Shown here: positions 44,300-52,539 of the stretch, one piece after another | Position numbering within the stretch: the first letter of the stretch is position 1 | How the letters are laid out: each line of letters opens with the position of its first letter | Origin: Acidobacteriota bacterium | Lineage (GTDB): Bacteria > Actinomycetota > Acidimicrobiia > Acidimicrobiales > RAAP-2 | Direction of reading: 5' to 3' | Assembly: GCA_018971385.1 (NCBI GenBank) | Contig: JAGXAY010000002.1 | Location: 28,209-92,208, forward strand | Length of the DNA stretch: 64,000 nucleotides | Notes under the pieces: model-generated | What the model was told of the DNA's origin: nothing | Database searches by the model: none | Seen by the model: the letters and a program-made list of their open reading frames with translations, nothing else | Made by a program: the position numbers and the translations under genes

Positions 44300-45133
44300 G
44301 TGATTCCCCTTTTCGTAGTTTTCCTTCGTGAGGGAGTCGAAGCCTCCATGATCGTGGCCATCGTGTTGGCCTACCTCGATCACGCCGGTCAACGTCAGCA
44401 CTTCCGCGACGTCTACGTCGGAGTCAGTGCGGCGCTCGGACTCGCCGCCGCCTTCGGCGTCGTGGGGTACGTGGCCCTTACTCGCTACTCCGGCTCCCGA
44501 GTCCAGACCTACTTCGAAACGGCCACCTACCTCGTCGCCATCGTGGCCATCACCACGATGACTCTCTGGATGCAGCGCCACGCCCGCAGCCTGCGGAGCG
44601 AGCTGGCGCGACGAAGTGAGTCCGCCCTCAACTCTCGCCAGAGATTCGCGCTCTCGGCCGTCGCCTTTCAGGCCGTGGGGCGAGAGGGGGTCGAGACGAC
44701 CGTCTTCACTCTGGCCATCCTCTTCTCCAACGCCCGACAGGGGGCGGTCCCGAGCACCCGAGGAGCTCTCCTCGGAGCGGCCCTCGGCCTGGGTGTCTCA
44801 CTTGCCGTCGCCCTCATGATCTACCGCTGGGGACGACGCATCAACATCGGCCGCTTCTTTCGCTGGCTGGGCGTGGTCCTCCTCGTCGTCGGCGCCGGTC
44901 TCGTGGCCGACACCGTGGAGAACCTCCAGCAGTTGGGCTGGTTGCCCGGTGGCTCCGTCGTCTGGAACAGCTCCGGGCTCATCAACGAGTCCTCCAACGT
45001 CGGGGACGTACTGCACTCGCTCGTCGGTTACGCCGACCAGCCGACGGTGAGCCAACTCCTCGTATGGATGGTCTACCTCGGAGCCGTGTTAGTCGGTTTT
45101 CGAGTGGTGTCGCGACCCCGACCTACACACTGA
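44300..45133 (+). CDS. efeU: FTR1-family high-affinity iron permease (EfeU-like)
   Basis: The 277-residue membrane protein has seven helices and the two REGxE iron-binding signatures of the FTR1/EfeU family, LREGVEAS (near residue 10) and GREGVETT (about residue 135). EfeU usually works with EfeO and EfeB; neither is in this window. The C-terminal NLQQLGWLPGGS region is also typical. TAGGAT at 44250-44255 is a plausible -10. The overlapping TAGGTAGGATAAAT (44246-44259) weakly resembles an iron-dependent DtxR/IdeR box, too weak to claim. The stop overlaps the convergent gene by 11 bases. Confidence 0.88.
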   Translation: MIPLFVVFLREGVEASMIVAIVLAYLDHAGQRQHFRDVYVGVSAALGLAAAFGVVGYVALTRYSGSRVQTYFETATYLVAIVAITTMTLWMQRHARSLRSELARRSESALNSRQRFALSAVAFQAVGREGVETTVFTLAILFSNARQGAVPSTRGALLGAALGLGVSLAVALMIYRWGRRINIGRFFRWLGVVLLVVGAGLVADTVENLQQLGWLPGGSVVWNSSGLINESSNVGDVLHSLVGYADQPTVSQLLVWMVYLGAVLVGFRVVSRPRPTH

Positions 45134-46217
45134 GCGCACTGGGTGCCACCAAGCGGGCCACCTCCGCCTCGACGGCCCGGTCGACGACGGGCACGCCATT
45201 CGGCGACGCCACGAGGGCCACGACCGAAATCTCTAAGTGGCCGTGCGTAATGACGTCGACCACGAGTGAGAGGTGGGAGATTCCGATCGACGAGAGATTG
45301 GCCGGCGCGACCGCTCCGCGCACGAAGACTCCCGGCACGCTCGTGGGATCGTGTTCGAGGGCGGTAATGGGTCCCGCGGGACCCGCCACCACGGTCCGGA
45401 GTAGGACCGCCTGACTCGCCGCAAAGCACCGACCGAAGCCGCGCGTCGACATCTCGCGGGTGTCGGCCGCCACCATCGCGGTCGTCGCGTAGTACTGACT
45501 CACCGAGGCGATCTGAATACCTCCGTCCGCGGTATTCGTGTACACGGGTGAGGTCACCTGGGCCGCCGGGTACTGACCGGCCGCGCCGTAGATGCGGTCG
45601 GAGGCGTTCGCGACGTGGAGACAGGTCTGGAAGGACCGGGCGGCGGCCGCTTCGGCGATCGCGCTCACGCCGGTGAGCGCCGGGGCCGCGGCGGGATTCG
45701 AGATAACCCCCGGGGTGCCGACCAGATTGATCAGTTGGCTCGTGTTCGTCGTCGACCAGGAGGTCCCGAGGTCGGCGGGCGAGAGGAGCGCGTCGAGGGC
45801 GCCCCGAGCGGCCCGGGTGTAGTGCACGGTGGTGGTTTGAGCGAGCAGTCCCCCCGAGCCCGTCGCCACGAGTATCAGGGCCATCACGAGGAGGGGTGCG
45901 AAAGTGGTCCGACGCCGAGTGTGAACTCGCGCTCCGCGGGCCCGCCAGAGGGATAACCACTCCTCCCGGTCGACGTTGTCGGATCGACGCCACCGAAAGG
46001 TTCGGCCCGCGATGGTGGCGCGAAGCTCGTAGGACCCTCGAGAGAGGAAAATTCTCGGGTCCTTCACCTGCTCCCACGGAATCTGCCACGCCGTCGGACC
46101 CTCTCCGGCGAGCTGGGTCATGCCCTGTTCGTCACTGAGGAGCGTCACGGGTTCCGTGGGGGTCCCCTCGATAAAGGCGGGTTCGACCCGCCAGCCCGCC
46201 GAGCGCACGGAGGTCAC
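45123..46217 (-). CDS. Single-pass membrane protein of unknown function
   Basis: I do not recognise this 364-residue product. Residues ~1-95 form a small cytoplasmic domain rich in Trp and Arg (AWQIPWEQVKDPRIFLSRGS, FRWRRSDNVDREEWLSLW), suggestive of a PH-like fold. A membrane helix follows (about 105-127, LLVMALILVATGSGGLLA). The external part (about 135-364) opens with ALLSPADLGTSW, a motif seen in mycobacterial-type lipoprotein and PknH-like sensor domains, and contains two cysteines that could pair. The GTG start overlaps the hemL stop (GTGA), so it is the third gene of hemB-hemL. A role in heme synthesis is not evident. Confidence 0.6.
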   Translation of the reverse strand: MTSVRSAGWRVEPAFIEGTPTEPVTLLSDEQGMTQLAGEGPTAWQIPWEQVKDPRIFLSRGSYELRATIAGRTFRWRRSDNVDREEWLSLWRARGARVHTRRRTTFAPLLVMALILVATGSGGLLAQTTTVHYTRAARGALDALLSPADLGTSWSTTNTSQLINLVGTPGVISNPAAAPALTGVSAIAEAAAARSFQTCLHVANASDRIYGAAGQYPAAQVTSPVYTNTADGGIQIASVSQYYATTAMVAADTREMSTRGFGRCFAASQAVLLRTVVAGPAGPITALEHDPTSVPGVFVRGAVAPANLSSIGISHLSLVVDVITHGHLEISVVALVASPNGVPVVDRAVEAEVARLVAPSALSV

Positions 46218-47485
46218 GAGCGACGCGCGACCGCTGCCGCTTCGGCCACCGCCTCCAGGGTTCTCCCCAGGTCGTCCTCACTGTGGGCGAGCGACACGAA
46301 GAGGATCTCGTAGGCGCCGGGCGCGAGAGCCACGCCCCTCTCGAGGAGGGCGTGAAAGAACGGGGCGTAGAGGCCGTTGTCGCACAACTCTCGAGCCTCG
46401 GCGATGTTGGCCGGGGCCGTCACCGACTCCCTCGACAGGTAGAGACCGAGGAGGGGGCCGACCCGAGGGGCGAGTCCCACGAGACCACCCGCCGCGACCG
46501 CCTCCTCGAGACCACGAGCGAACCGGTCCACTCGCTCACCCAGGGCGGCGTAGTCCGATGGGGTGACCCGCTCCAGCACGGCGAGTCCGGCGGCGGTGGC
46601 GAGCGGATTGCCCGAGAGGGTGCCGGCTTGGTAGACGGGACCGGTAGGGGCCAGGTGGGACAGGACCTCTCGACGGCCGCCGAAGGCGCCGACCGGCAGG
46701 CCCCCACCAATGACTTTGCCGAAGCAGTAGAGGTCGGGGGTCACACCGAAGTAGGTTTCCGCACCACCAAACGCGAGGCGGAATCCCGTGATGACCTCGT
46801 CAAAAATGAGCAGAGCACCCACCCGATCGCACTCGGCGCGCAGTCCCTCGAGAAAACCCTCTCGCGGGGCCACCAGGTTCATGTTCGCGGCCACCGGCTC
46901 AACGAGAACCGCCGCCACACTGTCGTCGAGGACGGGGACCACGTTGTAGGGCGCGACGACCGTGTCGGCGACCGCCCCCGCCGTCACCCCCGCCGAACCG
47001 GGTAGACCGAGCTGAGCCACTCCCGATCCGCCGGCGACCAACAATCCGTCGGAATGACCGTGGTAGCACCCGTCAAACTTGACGACGGTGGAGCGTCCCG
47101 TCGCGCCGCGAGCGAGGCGAACCGCGCTCATCACCGCCTCGGTACCTGAGGAGACGAAACGAACTTGATCGAGACCGGGAACTCTCGAGGTGAGGAGTTC
47201 GGCGAGGAGAACCTCACCCCGCGTCGGGGCCCCGAAGGTGGTGCCCAACTCCACCGCGTCGCGGAGAGTCGCCACGACCTCGGGGTGAGCGTGCCCGAGA
47301 AGAGAGGCGCCGTAGGACTGAACGAAGTCGACGTAGGTGCGTCCCTCCACGTCCTCCACGTACGCGCCCCGACCCCGGACGACGGTGTAGGGGGTGCCCC
47401 CCACCGAGCGAAACGAGCGCACCGGGGAGTCCACCCCCCCGGGAATCACCGCGAGAGCGCGGTCGAACCACTCCGCGTTACTCAC
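46214..47485 (-). CDS. hemL: Glutamate-1-semialdehyde 2,1-aminomutase
   Basis: HemL converts glutamate-1-semialdehyde to 5-aminolevulinate with pyridoxal phosphate. The 423-residue protein begins with PGGVDSPVRSFRSVGG, typical of the family, has FVSSGTEAVMSAVRLAR and KFDGCYHGHSDG, LLIFDEVITGFR for cofactor contact, and the PLP lysine in FGKVIGGGLPVGAFGG. It acts directly after HemA in the C5 pathway. The start overlaps the hemB stop by four bases. Confidence 0.97.
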   Translation of the reverse strand: MSNAEWFDRALAVIPGGVDSPVRSFRSVGGTPYTVVRGRGAYVEDVEGRTYVDFVQSYGASLLGHAHPEVVATLRDAVELGTTFGAPTRGEVLLAELLTSRVPGLDQVRFVSSGTEAVMSAVRLARGATGRSTVVKFDGCYHGHSDGLLVAGGSGVAQLGLPGSAGVTAGAVADTVVAPYNVVPVLDDSVAAVLVEPVAANMNLVAPREGFLEGLRAECDRVGALLIFDEVITGFRLAFGGAETYFGVTPDLYCFGKVIGGGLPVGAFGGRREVLSHLAPTGPVYQAGTLSGNPLATAAGLAVLERVTPSDYAALGERVDRFARGLEEAVAAGGLVGLAPRVGPLLGLYLSRESVTAPANIAEARELCDNGLYAPFFHALLERGVALAPGAYEILFVSLAHSEDDLGRTLEAVAEAAAVARRS

Positions 47486-48459
47486 GACGCTCCCCCGGCA
47501 ATCTCGCCCGCGAAGTAGGTCAGAATAAAGTCCGCACCGGCTCGTCGAAGGGCGCCGAGTTGCTCTCGGGCCACGGCGTCACCGTCAATCCAGCCCCGCT
47601 CGGCGGCCGCCTTGATCATCGAGTACTCCCCACTCACGTGATACGCGCAGAGGGGGACGTCCACGAGGGAGCGCAGGTCCGACAGGACGTCGAGATAGGT
47701 CATGGCGGGTTTCACCATCACCATGTCGGCCCCCTCGTCGAGATCGAGGCGCACCTCTCGTCGGGCCTCTCGGCGATTTCGCCAGTCCTGTTGGTAGGTC
47801 TTTCGATCACCTCCACCGGCAATCTCGACGCCGACGGCCTCACGGAAGGGCCCGTACAACCCACTCGCGTACTTCGCCGAGTAGGCGAGGATGGCCGTCT
47901 CGGTGAACCCCTCGTCGTCGAGGGCCCGGCGAATCGCTCCGACTTGGCCGTCCATCATGCCGCTCGGGGCGACGACTGCCGCCCCCGCCCGCGCCTGAGC
48001 CACCGCGGCCCGACCGTAGAGGTCCAGAGTGGCGTCGTTGTCGACGACGCCGTCGGGTCGTACAACGCCGCAGTGTCCGTGGTCGGTGTACTCGTCGAGA
48101 CACAGGTCGGCCATGACGACGAGCTCGTCGCCCACCTCCGCCACCACGTCGCGCAGGGCCTCTTGAACGATGCCGTCGTCGGCGTAGGCGCCCGTTCCGA
48201 ACGGATCCTTCACGGCGGGAACGCCGAAGAGGATGACCCCGCCCACGCCACGGCTCGCCAACTCCGCCACTTCTCGACGAAGGGAGTCTCGCGTGTGCTG
48301 CAGGTGTCCGGGCAGCGACTCAATCGGCCGAGGTTCCGCTCGCCCCTCGGCGACGAAGAGGGGGGCCACCAGGTGGCGCGGGAGGAGGTCGGTCTCGGCG
48401 ACGAGACGTCGTAGGGGCGCGCTACGTCGAAGTCGACGGGGTCGTTCGGTAGGAAACAC
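47482..48459 (-). CDS. hemB: Porphobilinogen synthase (delta-aminolevulinate dehydratase)
   Basis: HemB condenses two 5-aminolevulinates to porphobilinogen. The two active-site lysines are in LAYSAKYASGLYGP and MVMVKPAMTYLD. The metal-site segment reads DLCLDEYTDHGHCGV, so the three-cysteine zinc site of some enzymes is C-D-C here, a form common in actinobacteria as far as I recall. Length is 325 residues. The GTG start follows a TAGGCT element with six bases between, so hemB begins a second heme transcript inside the cluster. Confidence 0.96.
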   Translation of the reverse strand: MFPTERPRRLRRSAPLRRLVAETDLLPRHLVAPLFVAEGRAEPRPIESLPGHLQHTRDSLRREVAELASRGVGGVILFGVPAVKDPFGTGAYADDGIVQEALRDVVAEVGDELVVMADLCLDEYTDHGHCGVVRPDGVVDNDATLDLYGRAAVAQARAGAAVVAPSGMMDGQVGAIRRALDDEGFTETAILAYSAKYASGLYGPFREAVGVEIAGGGDRKTYQQDWRNRREARREVRLDLDEGADMVMVKPAMTYLDVLSDLRSLVDVPLCAYHVSGEYSMIKAAAERGWIDGDAVAREQLGALRRAGADFILTYFAGEIAGGAS

Positions 48460-48465
48460 GGGGCC

Positions 48466-48471
48466 AGCCTA
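48466..48471 (-). promoter_or_regulatory. Leaderless-type -10 element of hemB
   Basis: Read on the minus strand, TAGGCT is followed by GGCCCC and the hemB GTG. This separates hemB-hemL from the upstream proC-rex-hemACD transcript. Confidence 0.6.
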
Positions 48472-48493
48472 GGACGAAACGCGCCGGGAACTT

Positions 48494-49399
48494 CTAGTCG
48501 GCCAGGTAGTCCCCGTCGACCACCTCACCCAGGCCCGGTCCCACGAGGGCGAGCTCGGGAGTGGGTCGGTGTTCAGCGCGCAGCGCCACCAACGTCTCGA
48601 AGGAGCCCCGATCGACCACCCCGTCGGTGACGAATCCCGTACTGGAGATGGCCAGTGACTGGACGTGCTGGCGGGCGAGATCGGGGGCGAGTCCGAGGAG
48701 GGCCTCGGCGTCACTGGCCAGGTCGTCCAGTCCGACTCCCGCAACAATCTCACGAGCGGTCGTGAGGAGGACGTCGCGCAGACGTCCCACCGCGAGGGCG
48801 AGGGGCGCCGGCGGATTCGCTCGCGTGGCGAGAACAGTGCCCAAATAGGGGCCGATCTCTCCCACCGAACCGACCCGCGTCGCCCCGAGGGCTTCGGCGC
48901 GCAGCTCGTTACCGGCGTTCAAGATGGTGACCTCGCAGCGTCCCTCGACGAGAGCCCCGACACGACCCGGAGTCGACCCCAGGCCAACAATCTCGTACTG
49001 GTCGGCGCGGATCCCCCGGCGAGCGAGCAGGTCGTAGGCGATGAAGGCGAAGCCGGACCCCGCGACATCCACGCCGAGTCGTCCTCCCCGCACCGCCTCG
49101 AGCGAGGCGCCGGGGGCGAGCCAGAGGGAGAGGTCGAGGCCTCGATCGACCGCGCACCATATCCGGGACGGGACGGGACGGGCGAGCGGGTTGTCGCTCA
49201 AGAAGTGGTAGGCGAGAACGTTGTCCGGTCCGGTGATGACAGCGTCGAGGACTCCTCGGTCGAGGTCGTCAAATTGGGCCTTCGAGGAGGTCACGGAAAT
49301 CTCGTCCACGACGAGATCGGCCTCGCCTAGTCGGCCGTTTCGCCGCGCGGCGGCCAGGAGCAGAGACCGCGTGAAGGTGCCGAGTCGTAGGGTCACCAC
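48494..49399 (-). CDS. Signal-less substrate-binding-protein-like protein
   Basis: The 301-residue product resembles the NMT1/ThiY-type periplasmic binding fold: an early TFTRSLLLAAARRNG, a DAVITGPDNVLAY segment, GGRLGVDVAGSGFAFIAYDLLARRG and GRVGALVEGRCEVTILN. There is no signal peptide, lipobox or membrane segment, and no ABC permease or ATPase is nearby, so it is probably cytoplasmic. It starts two bases before the aldehyde dehydrogenase stop on the minus strand (one base between the genes), so the two are co-transcribed at the end of the rex-hemACD operon. A ligand-sensing or enzyme-like role is inferred; the substrate is unknown. The first two codons are both GTG, so the start is uncertain by one residue. 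Confidence 0.65.
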   Translation of the reverse strand: MVTLRLGTFTRSLLLAAARRNGRLGEADLVVDEISVTSSKAQFDDLDRGVLDAVITGPDNVLAYHFLSDNPLARPVPSRIWCAVDRGLDLSLWLAPGASLEAVRGGRLGVDVAGSGFAFIAYDLLARRGIRADQYEIVGLGSTPGRVGALVEGRCEVTILNAGNELRAEALGATRVGSVGEIGPYLGTVLATRANPPAPLALAVGRLRDVLLTTAREIVAGVGLDDLASDAEALLGLAPDLARQHVQSLAISSTGFVTDGVVDRGSFETLVALRAEHRPTPELALVGPGLGEVVDGDYLAD

Positions 49400-49400
49400 G

Positions 49401-50906
49401 TCAACTCCTCGGGGGCCAGCCGCCGATGACCCCTCGCCCGGAGGGGAAGCGAACGTTCTTCGCGCGGACGAACTCGTGCAGGGTGTCGGCCCCGTACTCC
49501 CGTCCGTACCCGGAACCCTTCACCCCACCGAAGGGTGAACCGATAAAGGTCCGACGGGTGTAGTTGTTCACGAAGACCATTCCTACCTCGAAGCGGCGAG
49601 CGAGGCGGGCCGCCCGCGACTCGTCGCGCGTGCAGATGGCCGCGGTGAGTCCGTACTCCGTGGCGTTTACTATCTCGACCGCCTCGTCGTCGTCACTGAA
49701 GCGCATCACCGCCGCGAGTGGACCAAAGACCTCCTCCTTCGCCACGGTCATCTCCGGGGTCACGTCACCGAACACCCGGGGAGGTGACCAGAAGCCCCCC
49801 GCCAGTTCGGGGGAGTCGGGGAGTTCACCCTCGTAGAGAAGAGTGGCCCCCTCCTCTCGCGTGAGCGCGGCGTAGTGCTCGACCCGGTCGCGCTGGCGCG
49901 CATCCACGAGCGGTCCAATATCCGTCGTCTCGTCGAGTGGCTCGCCCACGGAGAGAGCCGCGGTCGCTCTCACGAAACGATCCACGAACTCGTCGTAGAG
50001 CGACTCGTGCACGACCAGTCGAGCCGTGGAGGTGCACGCCTCGCCCTGGTTGTAAAACATGCCCTCGACGGCGATGTCTACGGCCGAGTCGAGGTTGGCG
50101 TCGTCCAGTACGACCAGGGCGTTCTTCCCGCCGAGTTCCAACGTGGCGAAGGTTAGGTTCGCCGCGGCACCGACCATGATCTTGCGGCCGGTCGCCGTCG
50201 AACCCGTAAAGGAGATGCGCTCGACGCGCGGGTGAGCCACCAGGTGGGCACCGGCTTCGAGTCCACTCACGGCGTTAATCACTCCGGGGGGAAGAACCTC
50301 GTTCGCGATCTCGACCAGTCGCAGAACGGTGAGGGGGGCCTGGTCACCCGGCTTGATGACGACGGTATTACCGGCCGCGAGCGCCGGCGCGCACTTCTTC
50401 GAGAAGTGGATAGGGGGCCAGTTAAAGGGCAAAATGGCCGCCACCACTCCGTAGGGCTCGTACTCCACCCGGGCCTCAATGGGACCCTGGTCGATGATCT
50501 GACCGTGGAGGGTATCGGCGATACCCCCGTAGTAATCGAAACTGGTGTGCGAGCTCGTCACGTCCACCCGGAGAGCGTCGCGACGGGGCTTACCCACCTC
50601 GCGCGCACAGATCTCCGCCAACTCGTCCGCGTTATCACGAATGCGCTGCGCCACTCGACGCATGAGGGCCCCTCGTTCGCGGGGGGAGAGGTCGCGCCAC
50701 ACCTCCTCGTAGGCGCGGCGAGCGTCACGCACCGCGAGGTCGACGACGGACGATTGGGCGCTCGCCACCTGAGCCAGTACCCGCCCGGTGGAGGACTCCA
50801 GGACGTCGAAGTGGGTCGTCTCGTCCTCGAGGAAACGCCCTCCCACGAAGGATCCCCACACGGGCCGACGCGCGAACAGATCGTCCGAAAGTTCTGCGTT
50901 CCCCAC
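49401..50906 (-). CDS. NAD(P)-dependent aldehyde dehydrogenase
   Basis: The protein shows all aldehyde dehydrogenase landmarks in 501 residues: FNWPPIHFSKKCAPALAAGN, the Rossmann FTGSTATGRKI, the general-base Glu in TLELGGKNAL, the nucleophile Cys in GEACTSTARL, and KEEVFGPLAAVMRF. I chose the GTG at 50906 (VGNAELSDD), preceded by a purine-rich AAGGGGGG, over a longer frame reaching into hemD. The substrate is not predictable; closest in feel are the benzaldehyde, vanillin and succinate-semialdehyde types. Its place directly after hemD is unusual, and a housekeeping link to heme synthesis is not known to me. Confidence 0.85.
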   Translation of the reverse strand: MGNAELSDDLFARRPVWGSFVGGRFLEDETTHFDVLESSTGRVLAQVASAQSSVVDLAVRDARRAYEEVWRDLSPRERGALMRRVAQRIRDNADELAEICAREVGKPRRDALRVDVTSSHTSFDYYGGIADTLHGQIIDQGPIEARVEYEPYGVVAAILPFNWPPIHFSKKCAPALAAGNTVVIKPGDQAPLTVLRLVEIANEVLPPGVINAVSGLEAGAHLVAHPRVERISFTGSTATGRKIMVGAAANLTFATLELGGKNALVVLDDANLDSAVDIAVEGMFYNQGEACTSTARLVVHESLYDEFVDRFVRATAALSVGEPLDETTDIGPLVDARQRDRVEHYAALTREEGATLLYEGELPDSPELAGGFWSPPRVFGDVTPEMTVAKEEVFGPLAAVMRFSDDDEAVEIVNATEYGLTAAICTRDESRAARLARRFEVGMVFVNNYTRRTFIGSPFGGVKGSGYGREYGADTLHEFVRAKNVRFPSGRGVIGGWPPRS

Positions 50907-50935
50907 ACTGCCCCCCTTACCTTCGGGGACCAGTA

Positions 50936-51643
50936 TCACCCGTTGGGGGTGACGTCTCCAGGGCCGATATCGTGAAATCTTTTCGTGAGAATGGTGTAGG
51001 CGGACGGCCACTCCTCTCCCCATCCCACGAGAACATCGTCGTGGTCTTTGAGGACGTCACGCCGCGTGGTCTCTCCCGGAACGACGACGACCGCTCCGGG
51101 AGCGACGTCCGGGGCCACCACCCGCCACGTGGAGGGCGCCCCCACCAGCACCACCTCCGCGTTGGCGAGTAGCTGTCGTTCCTCGTCGCTTAAGGCGCGC
51201 GGGACTGTTCGATAGAGCGTCACCCGACGAACCTCCACGCCCCGCCGCTCGAGAGCGTCAGACAGTTCGGGGCGCATCTGCTCGGCTCCGACGAGCAGCA
51301 CCGGCGAGGGTGTGAGGACTTCGAGAAGGCTCAGTGCCCCCGACGTACCGACGACGTCGGGCGACCACCCGGCGTCCCGTAACGCACTCGCCGTGACCTC
51401 TCCCACTGCGGCCAGGCGAGTGGCGGGGGCGACGAGGTCGCGAGCGTCGCCTAAAGGTTCGACCGACCGGGCCGACGTCACCACGAGCCACGCGGCCCCG
51501 GCGGCCGAGATCGCCACCTCTCGACGGACGTCGTTGGTGGCTCGAATCTCCGTACGGGTCGCCGCCACTCGGTGGAAGGGGATGGTCAACCAACGAGCGA
51601 CCGAGTCGCCGTGTTCCCACTCACGGACGACCACCACCCTCAC
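50936..51643 (-). CDS. hemD: Uroporphyrinogen-III synthase
   Basis: HemD closes and inverts ring D of the linear tetrapyrrole. The family is poorly conserved; support comes from position directly after hemC, from a ~235-residue two-domain layout, and from TSARSVEPL, AAVGEVTASALRDAG and VLVGAEQMRPEL-type segments typical of HemD. I chose the GTG at 51643, which overlaps the hemC stop by four bases as at most junctions here; a GTG at 51655 would add four residues. Confidence 0.88.
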   Translation of the reverse strand: MRVVVVREWEHGDSVARWLTIPFHRVAATRTEIRATNDVRREVAISAAGAAWLVVTSARSVEPLGDARDLVAPATRLAAVGEVTASALRDAGWSPDVVGTSGALSLLEVLTPSPVLLVGAEQMRPELSDALERRGVEVRRVTLYRTVPRALSDEERQLLANAEVVLVGAPSTWRVVAPDVAPGAVVVVPGETTRRDVLKDHDDVLVGWGEEWPSAYTILTKRFHDIGPGDVTPNG

Positions 51644-52539
51644 GCCGGTCGCCACCCCGCCAACGTGGCGCCACCTTCGTCGTCTCGCAGACGGCGCGCG
51701 AGGTCTCGTCCCACCTCAACCGGATCCATTCCCGTGAGACGTCCGCGCACACTCCTCGCCCCGTCGACGTCGGCCATCACTCCCGACAGGGTGACCGTCT
51801 CACCCTCGACGGAGGCGTGGGCACCGGCGGGAATCGAGCACCCGGCACCCAACTCCACGAGAAAGGATCGCTCCGCGAGGAGGGCTCGGTGGGACGAGGG
51901 ATCGTCGAGGACGTGGAGTTGACTCCGGGTGAGAGCGTCGTCCGCTCGAACTTCAAGCGCGAGTGCGCCCTGGCCGACTTGGGGCGTGAACCACTCCGGA
52001 TCGAGATACTCCCGCGTCTCGGGAATAACTCCCAATCGGGCGAGAGCGGCGGCCGCGGCGATAACCGCCACCACGCCGTCCTCCCCCACGCGCGACAGGC
52101 GTCGGGCCATATTTCCCCTCAACTCGACAATGGTGAGATCGGGTCGACGCTCGAGTAGGAGAGCTCGGCGGCGAGGTGACCCGGTCGCGACGCGGGCGCC
52201 CGCCTCAAGTTCGGCGAGGTGCGCACCCACCAAAACGTCGCGCGCGTCTTCTCGTTCGGGGACGGCCGCGATCACGAGTCCCTCCGGGGTGGTGGAGGGC
52301 AGATCCTTGGCGCTGTGCACCGCCACGTCCGCTCGTCCGTCGAGGAGGGCTCGTTGAATCTCGACCGCGAAGACTCCCCGCCCTCCGAGGTCGCGCAGGG
52401 AGGTGTCGAGCTGACGATCGCCCGCCGTGTCGAGGGCCACGATGTTGGTGTCCACTCCGTGGAGCCCGAGGTGACGAGCTACGTCGTGGGCCTGCGCGAG
52501 AGCGAGGGGGGAACGACGGGTAGCGAGACGAACCGTCAC
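51640..52539 (-). CDS. hemC: Hydroxymethylbilane synthase
   Basis: HemC polymerises four porphobilinogens into hydroxymethylbilane on a dipyrromethane cofactor. The cofactor-attaching cysteine is in LGAGCSIPAGAH; VRLATRRSPLALAQA, AVHSAKDLPSTTPEGL and RGNMARRL-type contacts are present. The frame extends upstream into hemA, but the GTG at 52539 overlaps the hemA stop and gives the normal 299 residues. Confidence 0.96.
   Translation of the reverse strand: MTVRLATRRSPLALAQAHDVARHLGLHGVDTNIVALDTAGDRQLDTSLRDLGGRGVFAVEIQRALLDGRADVAVHSAKDLPSTTPEGLVIAAVPEREDARDVLVGAHLAELEAGARVATGSPRRRALLLERRPDLTIVELRGNMARRLSRVGEDGVVAVIAAAAALARLGVIPETREYLDPEWFTPQVGQGALALEVRADDALTRSQLHVLDDPSSHRALLAERSFLVELGAGCSIPAGAHASVEGETVTLSGVMADVDGARSVRGRLTGMDPVEVGRDLARRLRDDEGGATLAGWRPA

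Noticed and set aside
46214..50906. Heme cluster insert as a complete new transport system
   Set aside because: There is a binding-protein-like gene but no permease or ATPase in the neighbourhood, so a transporter is not supported.
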